Shown here in pieces: positions 21,181-33,905 of a stretch of DNA of 64,000 nt. Numbering within the stretch: position 1 is the first letter of the stretch; every line of letters begins with the position of its first letter. The notes under the pieces are model-generated. The model worked only from the letters and a program-made list of their open reading frames with translations, was not told the origin of the DNA and ran no database searches. The stretch spans positions 682,001 through 746,000 of the forward strand of contig JAWZYV010016004.1 of NCBI GenBank assembly GCA_038373885.1, given 5' to 3'. This stretch comes from Cheiracanthium punctorium. Taxonomy: Eukaryota > Arthropoda > Arachnida > Araneae > Cheiracanthiidae. Made by a program: the position numbers and the translations under genes.

Positions 21181-22118
21181 ACACCTTACGAATTTGCCAC
21201 CCATGGCGATTTTTCATTATTTGGCGACTTGCGTACATGCAAAGTTAATAAAAGCTACGGAACAGATAGGATAGCTTGCCACCCATCTCGACTTTTCATT
21301 ATTTGGCGATTGACACATGCCTATTCTACAGCTTACGAAATATTGTAACAATAGATTAAAGCTGTTGTGAACTAATAGTATTTAAATATGTGTAAAATTA
21401 TGTGGCATTTTTGGGACGCGTTTTTCATACAATTTTCAATAAAGGGGGTGAGAGATAAAATGACATAGTCATTAATAGATGGAGAAAAGCTCCACAGAAA
21501 AATGCACAATTCCAACTGAATGAAAATTTCAAAAACTTATTCTCAGGTGTATTCAGCAGACGATAAATTATGATAAATTGCGCCAAGCATTAGAATCATC
21601 TCCTCAAAATCGCACAAAACCGTTTAATTTTTCGCCAAATTAAAAAGTTGCACATTTTAGTCTCAGAAAATTTCTAAATATGTTTCTTTCGAGTATAAAA
21701 CATTTCATTCCTGCTCTGATTTCCCATGCACACGATATTTTAATTTAAAAGCAGCCTTACAAATAATCTAGACCAAAAACAAATCGTTATTCTTTTATTT
21801 GTAGTTCAAGAGTCTGAATAATTTAATAAACTTACTGAATGTGGCAACCTAGATAAGCTTAAACGTTGCTTTTTCCACTGTGGAGTTACAATTACGAAAT
21901 GGCGGAAAGCAAAAATTAGCCTTTTGCGATACGTTTTTTATCGATATCTCTTAAAATAATTCGAATTTTGAAAAAATCGCTTCAAGGTGTGTCGGGAACT
22001 GTCATGGAAAATTTCCGTACAAAATTTGGTAGGTCTACGATCACCCGTCTGCGAGCTACGCGAGACACGTTCAAACAAACTAACTGTTTACACATTGCTT
22101 TATTAATATAGAAGAAAG
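21180..22118 (-). mobile_element. Helitron-like fragment, reverse orientation
   Basis: Read on the minus strand from 22118, it has the same order as the 2.9 kb copy: an AT-rich start, gtttgtttgaac, a segment matching ccgtaattgtaac...gtggaaaaa (near 21895), then atcgtgtgcatgggaaatca (near 21723-21742), which matches 3773-3792. It is a single diverged copy with no 243-bp array. The 3' hairpin was not found. Confidence 0.6.
21188..21318. repeat. Two 46-bp direct repeats
   Basis: The text ttgccaccca(t)...ttttcattatttggcga occurs at 21194-21229 and 21275-21310. A looser relative lies near 31889-31925. Confidence 0.6.
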
Positions 22119-23690
22119 ATAGTTTTTATTTTGGCGTAAAATGGGCGTAATTCTAACTCATGTTTGTGAATTTCACGCGATTCTAGATACTTGGAAACGC
22201 TTTGTTGCAGAGGAATGAATGATTTTATGCCAAATCTGGCAACTATTCGGTTTATTTTTTCAGTTTTTTATTAATATCTTTTAAAATAATTCGATTTTCG
22301 AAATTTAAGTCAGCTTAGCAGGTTCCTCGGAATTTTTCGAATCTGTGGGCACCTTAGTCGAAACTCAAATCCCCACGGTTTAGGAGGAGATAGGTCAACA
22401 AGCTTTGACAGCGCCAGCGGCAGCGGCCTTTACTTTTTTTTAGAATAGAGAGATATAAAAGATCTACTCTTCTTTCAACTTCATATCAACATACTGTGAT
22501 TCATCAGTTGCATTGTTTTATTTCAAATAATCTCATTTCGCCCCAGTGTCTAACTTAAAATACCTAAACATTTTAATAATTTTATTTCAAGAAGTTGAAA
22601 AAAATACTCTCATACATCTTGCTCCTATTATATTAAATCATTTGCATCTATAAATAAACTCTTACACAAAGCTAAAATTAGGCAAAGTCCTACTTTCTAA
22701 ATGAATATATTTTTATTGTGTGATTAGGGGTAAATCTTTTAAGAATGTAATGAATCGATAAGCTTAGATTTTTACCAAGTCATTATATCCAAAGAAAAAC
22801 TGCAATTATTCCAAGCCGAACACAAATTGGTGCATAATGCATTACAAGATTCTTCCTGAAACATATGCCTAGATATTTCCCTTGCAAAACTGATTTTTCT
22901 GCAAGTTTACTTTTTAACGCTTAAAAGACAGCATTTTATATTAGGTCTACCGAAAGTAATGTCTTTTTTTTTTTGTTGTTAAATTCAAATACAAGCAAAT
23001 AAATTTTAATAATCTAATAACGACAAAGCAGTTGTTCTTAAGCAGTGGATTATATTTTTGTACGTTTTAAATCAAGAATTTCATGCATAAGTGTTTCTTC
23101 ATTCAATAAAGATATCTGAAGAAAGGGGAAGGTGATCACTCCTTCAAGGGTGAATTTTAAAATTTCCTGAAACTGATTTTTAGGTTACCATGTATGTTAC
23201 ATTTTAAAACAAGAATTTAAGCGATATCTGATTTTTCATCGTTGTTTAAAAAGGATATATGATGATTGTGCTCGTTAAGGCAAATTTACGTGCGGGTTAT
23301 CTGACTAAGGGGCGGATGCCTTAGGCGCATGACTTTTTAAGTGGATCTAGCACCTACTCATGCCACATGGAGAAACCCGTCCAAAACTAAAGGACAGATA
23401 TCTGAACATTCAGACTTCAGCCATTCACAAATGTTCAGCGTCATATCCACTCAGCTATTAGTCGTCACAAAGAAAAAATGTGTGAAAAGAATGCTTAGCC
23501 CACTATATCTCCATAAGTTATGAGTTTCAAATAATCCTCTCTTATCAGGCACATCCGTCACAGATCTCACATGCATGTCAAAGTCGTATTATTATCTTCA
23601 ATAGTTTAGGCTAGGTGGAATATTGGCAGCCAAACAACGGCCTCAGTTTCCAGTCCCCCTAATATGAGCTAGAATTATAAGTGAAGTAGT
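22119..23690. other. AT-rich non-coding stretch
   Basis: No gene or complete element was recognised. A segment near 23300-23370 with ggcggatgcc...gcatgac has a loosely tRNA-like look but no convincing box B, so it was not called. Confidence 0.45.
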
Positions 23691-24110
23691 GAAGTGGAAT
23701 CAGGCACGGACTGGCAAGGTCGGCTGGTCGGCGATTGCTAAGGATCTCCGCCTCAAGGGGGCCCCGGAGAGGCCTCCCAAAATGGACGTACTACTTTATA
23801 ATGAGAGTAATTTGATATATGTATCAGAATAATTGGATTATTTATTTCCCAGTAATCTTAAGTCTTTAAGCGGTGGCGCAGCGAAGGACCTCAGGAACCC
23901 CACAGCTCGAGGGGGGCTCCGAAGAGTTAGGGGCCCCAAAAGCTCTAAAATAGTTAAATATGGTTTTAAGACACGTAAGACTAAATTAAGTATTGCATAG
24001 TCTAATATTCAAAATCCCTCTAAAATGATCAGTAAGGAGCCCTTTTTTAATCTATACCCGAGGACCCCAAAGCAGCCGGTCCGGGTCTGAGTCGGTTTCC
24101 TTATGATACC
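23690..24110 (-). repeat. GC-rich dispersed repeat (ggggcccc-type)
   Basis: It carries several ggggcccc or ggggccc words (near 23757, 23912, 23931) and related text. Part of it (23762-23852) is the reverse complement of 20083-20172. It looks like a longer copy of the same dispersed repeat; its class is not known to me. Confidence 0.55.
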
Positions 24111-25950
24111 ATTTTTACTGTTGAACAGAACAATATATTTTCAAAAGCGTATTTTTTTTTCCTTTTTAGCAAAAGTATAAGATCAGTGAATTTCAAATTC
24201 ACAAAAGAAGGAAAACGCAAATGTTTATTCGATACTGTTTTTTCACATTATAAAAAGAAATCACAATTTAACAAAATTTAACCTAAATTTGTTGGCTTGT
24301 CTACTTTTTAAAATGCTTATTATAACTTTTAATAGTCAAGGTCAGTTCTTTCTTTCTATCTTTCTTTGAAACTAAAATACCAGCACGCTGAAGCATTTCG
24401 CACGCATCAAATGTTTAACTCATCCGGCCCTCTTTATTACGAGAGCACACGCAACTTTTGTGTTAGTACCTTGTTTTTTATCATTGAAAATGCTTAAGAT
24501 GGGGGAAAATATGTGAAGTTAGTACGATTTCAGCAGTACTGTTACTTCGCACGCATGCATTATCGGCGTATTGCAGTTATAAGTTAAAGCTTGGTGTATT
24601 TTCGATTAGTCATCAGTTACACAATTTTGGGGTCATTCAATCCGTTAACGATGCTTTACTGTAAGCAAATATATTGTTCATGTATTTTTTTAGCAATTTT
24701 GTTCGTTTATTGTTCTTCATTTAGTCTCAAGAGAATAGCTTTAATAATGAAGGTTTGCAGTGAAAATCAGCTCTTTACTGTAAAAAATGTTTACAATTTT
24801 TTACTGTGTGTGTGTGATTGAGCGAAAGCAAATTTTAATCAACTTTTTACTTATCAGTAGGGAAGAAAGCCCCATTTTGAGTTCTTTAAAGATCTGAAAC
24901 TTAATTAACTTAATCTGTGGATTAAAAATTTCCATGAAACAAATCCCTGTACATCAATTAGGATGCACAAAATACTAAAATAAATGGCAGTACATATTTA
25001 TTTTTAATTGCGGTTTCCTGTTCTAAACACAAAAACCAGCCATTGTGTAATTCTAACGTTTAAAATATCAAAACATCTGAAGCATAATCTTTTTGTTATT
25101 TGGCGAGTATTTCAAAAGAAATGCCAAGAATCTTTATTTAAAAAAGAAAAAAAACTCTGAAAAATCAGAAGCTTTTGGAATTACAAATACAGTTAAGACT
25201 TTCTTTGAAATCCAAAATTTTTTGTAGCAAAGAATTTTCCCATTAAGACGAAAACTTGAATTGAAAAATCTTCATGAAATATGTATGTTTTGGAAACTTC
25301 TGTTGTGCGTGTGTTATATTTTTGTCACTTCTGAACCTTTTGCTAAAAACGTGAGAGAAAAAATACATTTAAACATAATTTTTCCTAGGGTTTCACAAAA
25401 TAATCTATAGTTAAACAGTTTTTTTTTTTTTTAGGAAGAGAAAGAAGGTTGCATTAAACATGTTTTTACTAAAGGAATTAGCATGTAAGGTTATTGGAAA
25501 TGAACTTTCCTTCTTTAAAGGTCCTTAAAATATTTTTATTATCTATAAGTTTAGAGTTCAGATATTTAAATAAAATGCTAAAATTAAAACAAAACAGGTG
25601 TGTAGTAATTTGTCTGTAAGTAGAGCTGTAGTTTATGTAAAAATTTTCAAAAGCTGCTGACGCTTATATAATTTTCAATCGATTGTATCATAAGTATTCG
25701 ATATCCTCCTTTTATTAGGATAAATGCTTTTTGCAATGTAATTTATTGACACAATAAATTTTCTAAAGCTTCTAAAATGAGATTCTGTATCCTGCTCTTT
25801 AGACCAGAGAGAGATGCAGGTCTTTTAAGGTATGTTTTAATTCAAATGCTTCATAGCGAGAAATTCATGTTTCGTAGTTACAGGAAAGCAAGCAAGATTA
25901 AACTTTTATGATTAGTGGCATTTGTGAAAACTCACCTTATCAGTTGTTAA
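24111..25950. other. AT-rich non-coding stretch
   Basis: Nothing recognised except homopolymer runs (T-runs near 24149 and 25422) and a short (tg)n at 24806-24816. Confidence 0.5.
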
Positions 25951-25954
25951 AAAC

Positions 25955-26420
25955 GCCACTCAGGTGGTGTAGTGGTTAATATGCCATGATAACACGCCTA
26001 GCGTCCGGTTTCGATTGTTTGTTTGTTTGCCAGAAGAGGACAGCTCGCGTCACTGAATGTGTCGCTTAGAGCTATATATACGTCCTTTCCGGAATTTCCC
26101 ACCACAATTTGGAACCTCATCAGAAGGTGGAGGACTTCTGAATATTGGCACCCCTCGGAAACTGCTAGCGACCACCGAGAGGACTTTCGGAACCATGGAT
26201 TTAACGTGCACGTACACGGTGGTCTTTAGTGGTACGCCGGTATCGAACCCACAACCTTCCGGTTACGAGTCCAACGCCTTTACCACTGGGCTACCACGGT
26301 CCCGTCCGGTTTCGATTGTAAGCTTGCGCGATTGTGTTGTCTTTGTAAGGGCTTATGATAGCCGACCATTCCGTGCCCATTCACAAATGGTCATCATATT
26401 CGGCTAAAGCATAGTATGCC
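25955..26420 (+). mobile_element. tRNA-like/SINE-like sequence split by another SINE
   Basis: With the insert at 26018-26302 ignored, ggtggtgtagtggttaatat (25972-25991) is the box A part and ccggtttcgattgtaagctt is the box B part of a tRNA-like head. The part after the insert (to about 26420) would be the body. It may be a SINE or a decayed tRNA gene. Confidence 0.5.
26018..26302 (-). mobile_element. tRNA-derived SINE with 17-bp target duplication
   Basis: The head is at the right on the minus strand: gtagcccagtggtaaaggcg for box A and gggttcgatacc for box B. The tail is tttgtttgtttg on the left, which is caaacaaacaaa on the minus strand. The 17 bases cgtccggtttcgattgt are present on both sides (26002-26018 and 26303-26319), a clear target-site duplication. 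The body shares acgtgcac text with the family at 7.0-7.6 and 42.0 kb. Confidence 0.85.
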
Positions 26421-26534
26421 ATTGCCACTCCTTCGATAGAAAAAGTAAGCAATGTTAATAAAAATGATCCGAGATAAATACAAAATATATGAGGTCAAAC
26501 CTATGTTTGTTCAACAATTGCTAGAATCTTTGAT

Positions 26535-26666
26535 CAGGGGCGTAGCCGGGAGGGGGAATCGGAATATATCTCCCCCCAAAATTTTTGGATTAGTGATAAA
26601 ATTCCGTCTATTTATACAAATATAACTTCATATCCCCCCCGAAATATTTTGTTGGCTACGCGCCTG
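26535..26666. mobile_element. 132-bp hAT-like MITE
   Basis: The ends are caggggcgtagcc and, inverted, ggctacgcgcctg. The flanks tctttgat (26527-26534) and cctttgat (26667-26674) are an 8-bp target duplication with one change, the length typical of hAT. It has no coding capacity. Confidence 0.8.
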
Positions 26667-26674
26667 CCTTTGAT

Positions 26675-29287
26675 TCTATGTTACTGTCAGTGAAAAATTA
26701 AACGCTACCAGACATTTAATTACGGAGGTAAAGAGAGAGAGAGATGATTTAATCTGCACGCGTATATAAATGACTTGGGCAGCGAATGGTAAATTTTACG
26801 AGAATGATCATTGAAAGCGGTCTTTGAAAAAGAAAACGCCCCTAACTACTACTAAGTTGCTGATTTCTCTTTATTTGAAATTACAGTATTTACAAACAAG
26901 TCATGGTACCGATATTTTTCTTACACAAAAGCATAGTTTAATTTCCAACCTTTATAACAAAAGAATCACCCTAATTTAAAGATAAAAAGCAAAAGTACTC
27001 GGCTTGTTGACTTGCGTTTGGAACATTTTTCATCCAACAATGCTTACAATTAGGTATCTTCAGACTTTTTCTGTTGCCTTTGACGTTTTTTGTCTTTCAG
27101 ATCAAAATTAACATTTTTAAAGAGTCGAAGCCTTCCTTTAAAAATTTTATTTAATGTTTAATGTTTATATTGGATTCATCTTGTGCTTGATGCAGAATTT
27201 TCTGCCCCTCTCTCTCGATAATTTTCAGCTGCTATTTTCTTCAATGAAGAAACGAATCAGGGCTTCCTGGAAATCCTCCTCTTTTTTCGACAAAATTCAA
27301 CTTATTACATACAATATAAAAAAATATGTACAGGAGTATCATAACTGTCAATGAAAAAAAACAATCATTTTATTCTTTACATTGCAGCATTACGGCATCT
27401 GTGTGTGAATTTAAGTTTACATACCATTCCCGCAAAAGCAAAAACCCTCAGTCGTTAATACTCTCCCAGATGACGCTGTTCCATTAAATTTTCTAAAATT
27501 CTTTGCGAGACATTTTGCTGACTGGCTGAGAGAGATGTGGGTTTTTTCCTCATTAAAGGAAAGCATTGCTTATATTAACTATTTCATCAATATTTAGCAA
27601 CAGCTACTTCATGAACCCCAACTTTTGTTTTCTGCAAAGAAGTAGTATAGTTTTTAAAAATTTAAAATAGTTTTTTTTATTATATGTACTTAAAAACTTA
27701 TTCTGTTCATATTTCATTTGTTTTACTGTAGGAGATGGTATGTATTTTTGATGAGTTTAATAAGGATTAAAATTACAAATGCACAAAAAAGCAAATTTTT
27801 CAAAACATGTTTTTAAGCAATTTTAGTGATTCTTATGTTGGAAACCATTGGTGATCATATTTTGGTAACAAACATATGGATTGTAGAGTAGCCTTACCAA
27901 TGTTTTGTAATATTGCTGCATTTAATTTCATATATGTTATTAGTCACATAACATATAAATAGTATTGAGTGAAATAAAAATAAACAAATTTGTTAAAACA
28001 CACTACAGAAGTAAATCTGTAGATCCCTTTCGGATGATACAAAGGTCTAGACTTCATCAGTTGAAAAATCCTCAACCCACACACAGGCAGAAAATTGAGG
28101 TTCCATCCTAATGTAAATACTAATTTATTTCCGTATATACGCGTCTTAAGTTTTTGAGTGTTTTAAAGATTTTTAGAGTTTGTTATTTTTTCATTATTTA
28201 ATGGCACTTTAGAACGTACGTTGTTGAAATTATTTACGTGTTGATTAGTTGGGGGGGTTGCGTGTGTCAGGGAAAATATGTTATATTTCATAAATCATAA
28301 ATTTCATTTATACAATAAATAAAACAATTTTTATTGTAAAATATAATACCTGTTTTTTTTTACAGAAATTTTAAAGGAACAACACAATCCAAATACTTTT
28401 TAATGTTCTAGAGATCCAAAATAAAAAACTACGCATAAAAAGAGAAAGAATGAGAAAAAAATTAGATCCGCGGAAGGACAGTACTTACAAACTCCGGCTT
28501 AATCGGCTCATACTCTACCTCGACACCAAAGTTTCATGACTGCTAAACTGATAAGTTTAAACCATTTCTTAAACTAGTGTTTCTACTGTTTCTTTACTTG
28601 AACTATAACATATTTGAAAATCCGTTTCATCCATACCATCTGAATCATTAACTCTCTCCTCATACATAAATGCCAAAAATCTCTCAATAAACTTTAAAAT
28701 TGTAATAGTATCTTTTGTCTTCATTGTCCGCCATGTTTAATAACAAATTGGATCCTTACAGTACATGCGTTAAAAATGTAGCCGGCTAATAATCAGCCGT
28801 TATTGGCCGGGTATTTATCTGTGTCGGAAACTAGTTTTGACCAATGGATTTCGTCCAGTGAATACCATTTTATTCAAATCCTTCGCTGATCGTAAGGTAA
28901 GTCAGCGACCTCAGTATGATCGTAAGGTAAGTCAGCCGTTCGAATGTTTGGTAATACCACTGTTATTTCCGATTTTTGCACCATGAAATCTCAACGGCTG
29001 AAAACCGGACCAGTCGAAAAAAAACAATAATATTAAAAATTCAAAAATGATATAAAGGAATCCTCAAGAATTACGAAATATTTTCAATGAAGTAAAGTAA
29101 ATAAAAAACTTTGTAAAAAACACACATAAGATGTTATAGGTAAGAGGATACGTACGTTTCAGCCAAAAATTGTTTTGGCCTTCTTCAGTCCAAGCCCTTC
29201 GTCGCAAGCAACACAGGGAACTCAATGGTCGTTAAAATTATGTAATTCATAATTTGCTTTGTAATATTGTAATCGTATAGTGCAACT
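26675..29287. other. AT-rich non-coding stretch
   Basis: No gene. Minor features: (ag)n at 26733-26743; an 18-base direct repeat gatcgtaaggtaagtcag at about 28888 and 28918; and a cgtttcagccaaaaattg/ttttggccttcttcagtc segment near 29155-29191, a kind of text found near ends of some elements but not enough to name one. Confidence 0.45.
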
Positions 29288-29289
29288 TT

Positions 29290-29909
29290 TTACTTTCCGA
29301 ACATGTACCATGTAAGGAAAGTATGGTAATCATGAAAAAATTCGACTTCCAGATTTTGATGTATTTACACGTTTTGAGGTCTTCTGAAATCATTTATGCT
29401 ATTTTTACGAGATGTAAAAATAGCATAATTGGGTATATCTGTTATACACCACTGTTGCAAGACCGGTATTCATTTTGATGTGTATAGGACTTATAGTTTT
29501 TTTACAGGGCTACGGCAAAGATTTCTTTTACATTATAGACTATGGGAGGAAATTCTTGAAAGTTCGCTAGCGTTTAAAAGGAACATTCGATTGAGCTCAA
29601 ATTGGGTGTATATGCTATAAACCACCATCGTAAGACCGGCATTGATTTTGATGTGTATAGGACTTAATAGTTTTTCTACGGAGCTACGACAAAGATTTCT
29701 TTTACATTATGGGCCTATGCGGGGGGGGGGGGATTCTTGAAAGTGCGCTAGCGTTTAAACGGCGCATTCGATTGAGCTTCAATTTGGTATATATGTTTGA
29801 AGTATTCATCTATTAAATTTATTTAAATGCTTGGTAATAATCTTAATCTTAAGTGTTCGGAAAGTCGAGTGGAGTCACTCCAGATTTTTTTTTGTTATTA
29901 CCATACGTT
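29290..29909. mobile_element. Possible MITE with internal tandem repeat
   Basis: Inverted words actttccgaaca (29291-29302) with tgttcggaaagt (29857-29868), and gtatggtaat (near 29321) with attaccatac (near 29897), suggest inverted ends. Inside, a 173-174 bp unit occurs twice (gaccggtattcattttgatg at 29461; gaccggcattgattttgatg at 29634). The second copy has a run of twelve G near 29718. Ends and target duplication are not certain. Confidence 0.4.
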
Positions 29910-32900
29910 AAAATACTAATTAGTATTTATGCTTAAAAGTGTGATGTTATTTAGAATACATAACAGAAAAAGATACTTAAAGAAAAGTAAAGGCATGTTT
30001 AAGAGAGAAAATCCACCGCCCGGTCTTCAAATAAATAGTATAAAACAAATAGCACAGTGACATAAAACTTTATTATTCCAGTCTCTATTTCAAATTCAAA
30101 ACTCGAATTTCTTTCATGAAAAGGCGAAGCAGTATTGTTTTAATATATGTGTTTAAATGATCCTGTACCACCTGGGTAAGGAAGAAAATGGTTGATTACA
30201 TATACATCCCCATAGCCAAAGTGGAATTCCCAGAAATATAAATCGATTTCAAAAATCATTTTTCTCGTATTTCTTTTCTGTTTTCGCTTTCCTTATTTGA
30301 ACCAAATTATTTTGAAAATGTAAAAGGAATTTCAAAAAGCGCCTTCTTTCCCATGAAGTCTGGCGTATAAATATATTCCTGTGCTTTCTTTCTGCGAAAA
30401 TAGTTCATGAAAATTGCTCAGTTCATATATTGCCTTCATCGATTTTTTTTTCCGCAAAAATTTACGCCAAACGTCTCTGCGTAGGGATTTTATATAGGTT
30501 CTGACAATACTTTTTTCGGTGGGTTGCGGTAGAAAGAAAATGAATTTTTGGTTTAAACACATTTCAAGCAAATTTAATATCACGGTTTAAATTTAAGTAT
30601 TTTCTATTTTCCAACAAACCTTTTACATTTTTTGTAGGTTCGGTTGGAGTAAATGGAAACAACAGGGATCACCACCCTTCGTGATTGCTCAAGGAACTAC
30701 TTTTCTTGTAAATCTTAACAAATTTAGATTGATAAAAGGTTGAAGGGGTTTTTAGGTTTTCTGAACAGCTGATCGTGAAATGGCCATCAATTGATATGGT
30801 GATTCTGAAAAAAGTTCTTACGTTAATTTCTTCTTGTAGCGCAGTTGCAAAAGCAAAGTAAGTGGATTTAACTGCTCTGAAGTTAACTTTATGATGTAAT
30901 TTTAATTTAGAAAACTATTGTTGCTTCTGATAAAGTGAGTGTTTGCATTTACCTCCCAGGTTTTTGTTCTTTGGGGTAAATGGAAACAAATACCAATTTT
31001 CATATATTTCTAATGACATTTTTTAACATTTTTGAAAATCAGACAATAAAATGTTATTTTGATCCCATAAACTCATGTTCTTGATGCCTTCCAACAAGGT
31101 TGAAAAGTGTTTATGATGTCTGTTTATCTGTCTGTTCGCCCACCCATCCGTCTCTCCGCCCGTCCGTACTATAACTGCCGTAAATATGCATCGATAGTAC
31201 ACAATTCAGGTATTTTATTCCTATATACTGCACCATGTACCCTATTGGATTTCATGCATGTCCCATTTAAAGTTCTTTTGCAGGAATACCTAAAAGAATT
31301 CTAATACTTACGCTTTATGGACGTAATGCACATATTCTTGTATATTATTCTTTGAGGCGTATTTTTGATATATTCGATTATGAGAAATAAAAAAATGTAT
31401 GTTATAAAGGATTACGAAATAAAACTCTCCATGCCTAACAGTTTAGCGACATTAATCCATTTGAAGCACAATTCAATAAGTATAAAAACGATTAGGCTTG
31501 CTTTCTCTACCTTTGAAGGATTTGAATTGCATTTCAAGCAGTTTTGCTGGGTCTCTTAAAATTACATTAATAGTAATATACAGATGCATTGAAGTTATCC
31601 ACAAAATCTTGATATGATTGACGACGACATGTCACCAACTTTGGCACAAGAAAAAATATTGTGTTGAAAAGTGTTTTCTAATCGATACATTTGGTATGAT
31701 TTATATTTCTTATTGTAAATTCAAATAATGATGTTCTTTTTCAAGATTCCTTGCATTTATGCAGGAGCGGAACAGCCCCACTTTTTTTCTTTGTGGGCAT
31801 TCCAATAAGCCGTGTTTGACTTGATTATAAGGTTACACAGGTATGAAAAAAAGAAAACCGAGTTAAAATTTTGGAATACCTTGGATAGTTGCCACCATTT
31901 CATTATCTGGCAGTTCTTTGGCGATTTACGCATGGGCGTAATCGAAAATCATTTCCCATTGTGATAACCTCCACAAAAAAATAACTGTTTCCATTTAGTC
32001 CATAGTCTATGGAGAGAATGGAAACACCGTAAATATAAACAGGCTCGCATTTACTGTCAAATGAAGTTAGAGCTGAAATTGTTGAATTCATCTATACACA
32101 AGAAGTCGCTGGTTGACAAGCAAGTGTAAATTCGTCCACTTAAATTCATCCGAGAAGCAGAGGTAAAATTGAATTTAAAACCAAATTTACCCCCGATGGA
32201 CCCATTTGCATTTCTTAGGATGCTCAAAGAGTGATTGCAGATTTTCTTAAGGCTATTTTCTAATAAAATCTCAACTTTTATTCATTTCGATAAGCTTCAG
32301 CTTTTTAAATTAATTTCAGTTGAGGAAGTTGATGCAAAGGGCTATATAATGGTGACATAAACTACTGAATTCAATGCTAAAGCTCTGGAAACATGGCGCA
32401 TGACAATATTTTCACTTTGGGGCTCTATGATATGTTAAGAAGAAAACGTAATAATTAGTGTAAATGTTATTGCTTTAGTGGAAGTTTTACTATTATTGAT
32501 GTTCATTTCCTGGGATGAGCGACGCATGCCACTAACATGTCGGTTCATTTGATTCTCTAGAATATAATTTAGGCAAAAGTTAATCTCGTCGTAAAACAAT
32601 CGAAATCGGAATTTTCTTACAAGTAAATGGATAACTTTAGATACCATTTTACTGACACCCAAATTATACTAATTGAGATGGGAAACTGTCTGTTTTGCGA
32701 CAAATTATCTGGGTATCACCAAACCGACGGCAGCTTTAAAGGATGTATTTTGTATTTCGTTGGTAAATTTGACGATTTGCCGACAAAAATTGCGAAACTT
32801 CATGAAAATTTTATTTTTTATTTCAGCATTTTCTAAGCTAATTCACATTTTGAAATGTAAGTAGGAGTTTTTTCATAGCTAAAATGAAATAGATGTTTTT

Positions 32901-33264
32901 GCATAGTTAAAACTTTCCCAATGTTTCAATGTTTTTCTCGAACTCGTACTTTTACATCATTGTATTCTCTAGGGTACAACACCACATGCATTCAAACTAT
33001 ATTTACTCTCAACTCTTTATGTAATAGATACGTTAAAGTGTAATATGTTTTTATATACAAAATTTTCTGCTTCTCAGATATACTCTGAAAAAGAATTATT
33101 CCATTTAAGATACAGATTATTTGCTGTATACAATAAACAGATGGTTCTCGTAAGTATATCAGTAATTACTTTACAAATTAGTAAATTCTTCATTGTATTT
33201 ATTTTATTTTTCAAGTTCGAAAAATTTATTTCAAGTTTTTTCTCATTTAAAAAAAAATATTTTC
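29910..33264. other. AT-rich non-coding stretch
   Basis: No convincing gene, exon or element was seen. Short open frames occur, all under 85 codons, with no family motif recognised. One tract at 31122-31170 is richer in pyrimidines and C. Confidence 0.45.
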
Positions 33265-33905
33265 CACGGATAAAATGTGCAGCTGTCTTCAATACATTGA
33301 CATATCATTCTTAAAACATTTTCAATTTCAACTATATAAAGACTTTTCCTTTCAAGTCTTTTTTTAATCTAAACATTTTGAAACGTCACGCATTTTCAAT
33401 AAAGGTAAAAACAACTAATTTAAATTCAGCTCATAAAAATGGATGCTTAAAAAACGCACTACATGATATTTCGTCCTTTGCCTCAGACCGGTGGCAAAAA
33501 GAAATTAGGTAGCGATTCAGGCCCCAGTTCTCGCTCCGAACATGTTGTTCTTTTATTACATTTTACGTATCTTGTCTTCAGATGCGAGCCCCGACACATC
33601 GGGATGCGAGTTGAGAAGTCTGAAATGCATTTAATTAAAAGTTTTGTTTGACGAAACGGGTTATTATACCGTGAGGAAGAATTTAATTTCTAAAAATGAA
33701 GCCGAGAGAGTTATGCAAGTTAACTTTAAAGAGGAAACTTTGGGAAGTTTTATGTAACGTAAGGTACCTGCGACTAAATGACTTGCTACCGTTAGCCCTC
33801 TGAAATCACTCATTCTAATTAAAAGTTTTAGAATTTTCTGTCTACAGTGAAATTGACTTCGAAATGATTCTATAATTTCGTCAAGTAAGGAAGAAGGAGA
33901 CAAAT
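33265..33905. repeat. Low-copy diverged duplication, copy A
   Basis: It shares ordered blocks with 37770-38370 and 40955-41560. The blocks are: cttcaatacattgacatat; ggatgcttaaaaaacgcact; cagaccggtggcaaaaagaa; aaatgcatttaattaaaagt; gacgaaacgggttattatac; gaatttaatttctaaaaatg. No frame is conserved among the copies, so it seems non-coding. Confidence 0.7.
33353..33390 (+). repeat. 38-bp exact repeat, first copy
   Basis: Identical over 38 bases to 36152-36189 (starts caagtctttttttaatct, ends gaaacgtcacg). The surrounding sequence does not match, so this is a small isolated duplication. Confidence 0.85.

Noticed and set aside
23300..23370. tRNA-like SINE head
   Set aside because: No convincing box B and no repeat partner in the window.
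29910..33264. Host coding exons
   Set aside because: No frame over 85 codons and no recognisable domain; single short exons cannot be excluded by eye.
33045..33314. A small membrane protein (89 codons, hydrophobic)
   Set aside because: AT-rich sequence gives F/I/L/K-rich frames by chance, and the related copies B and C do not keep the frame.
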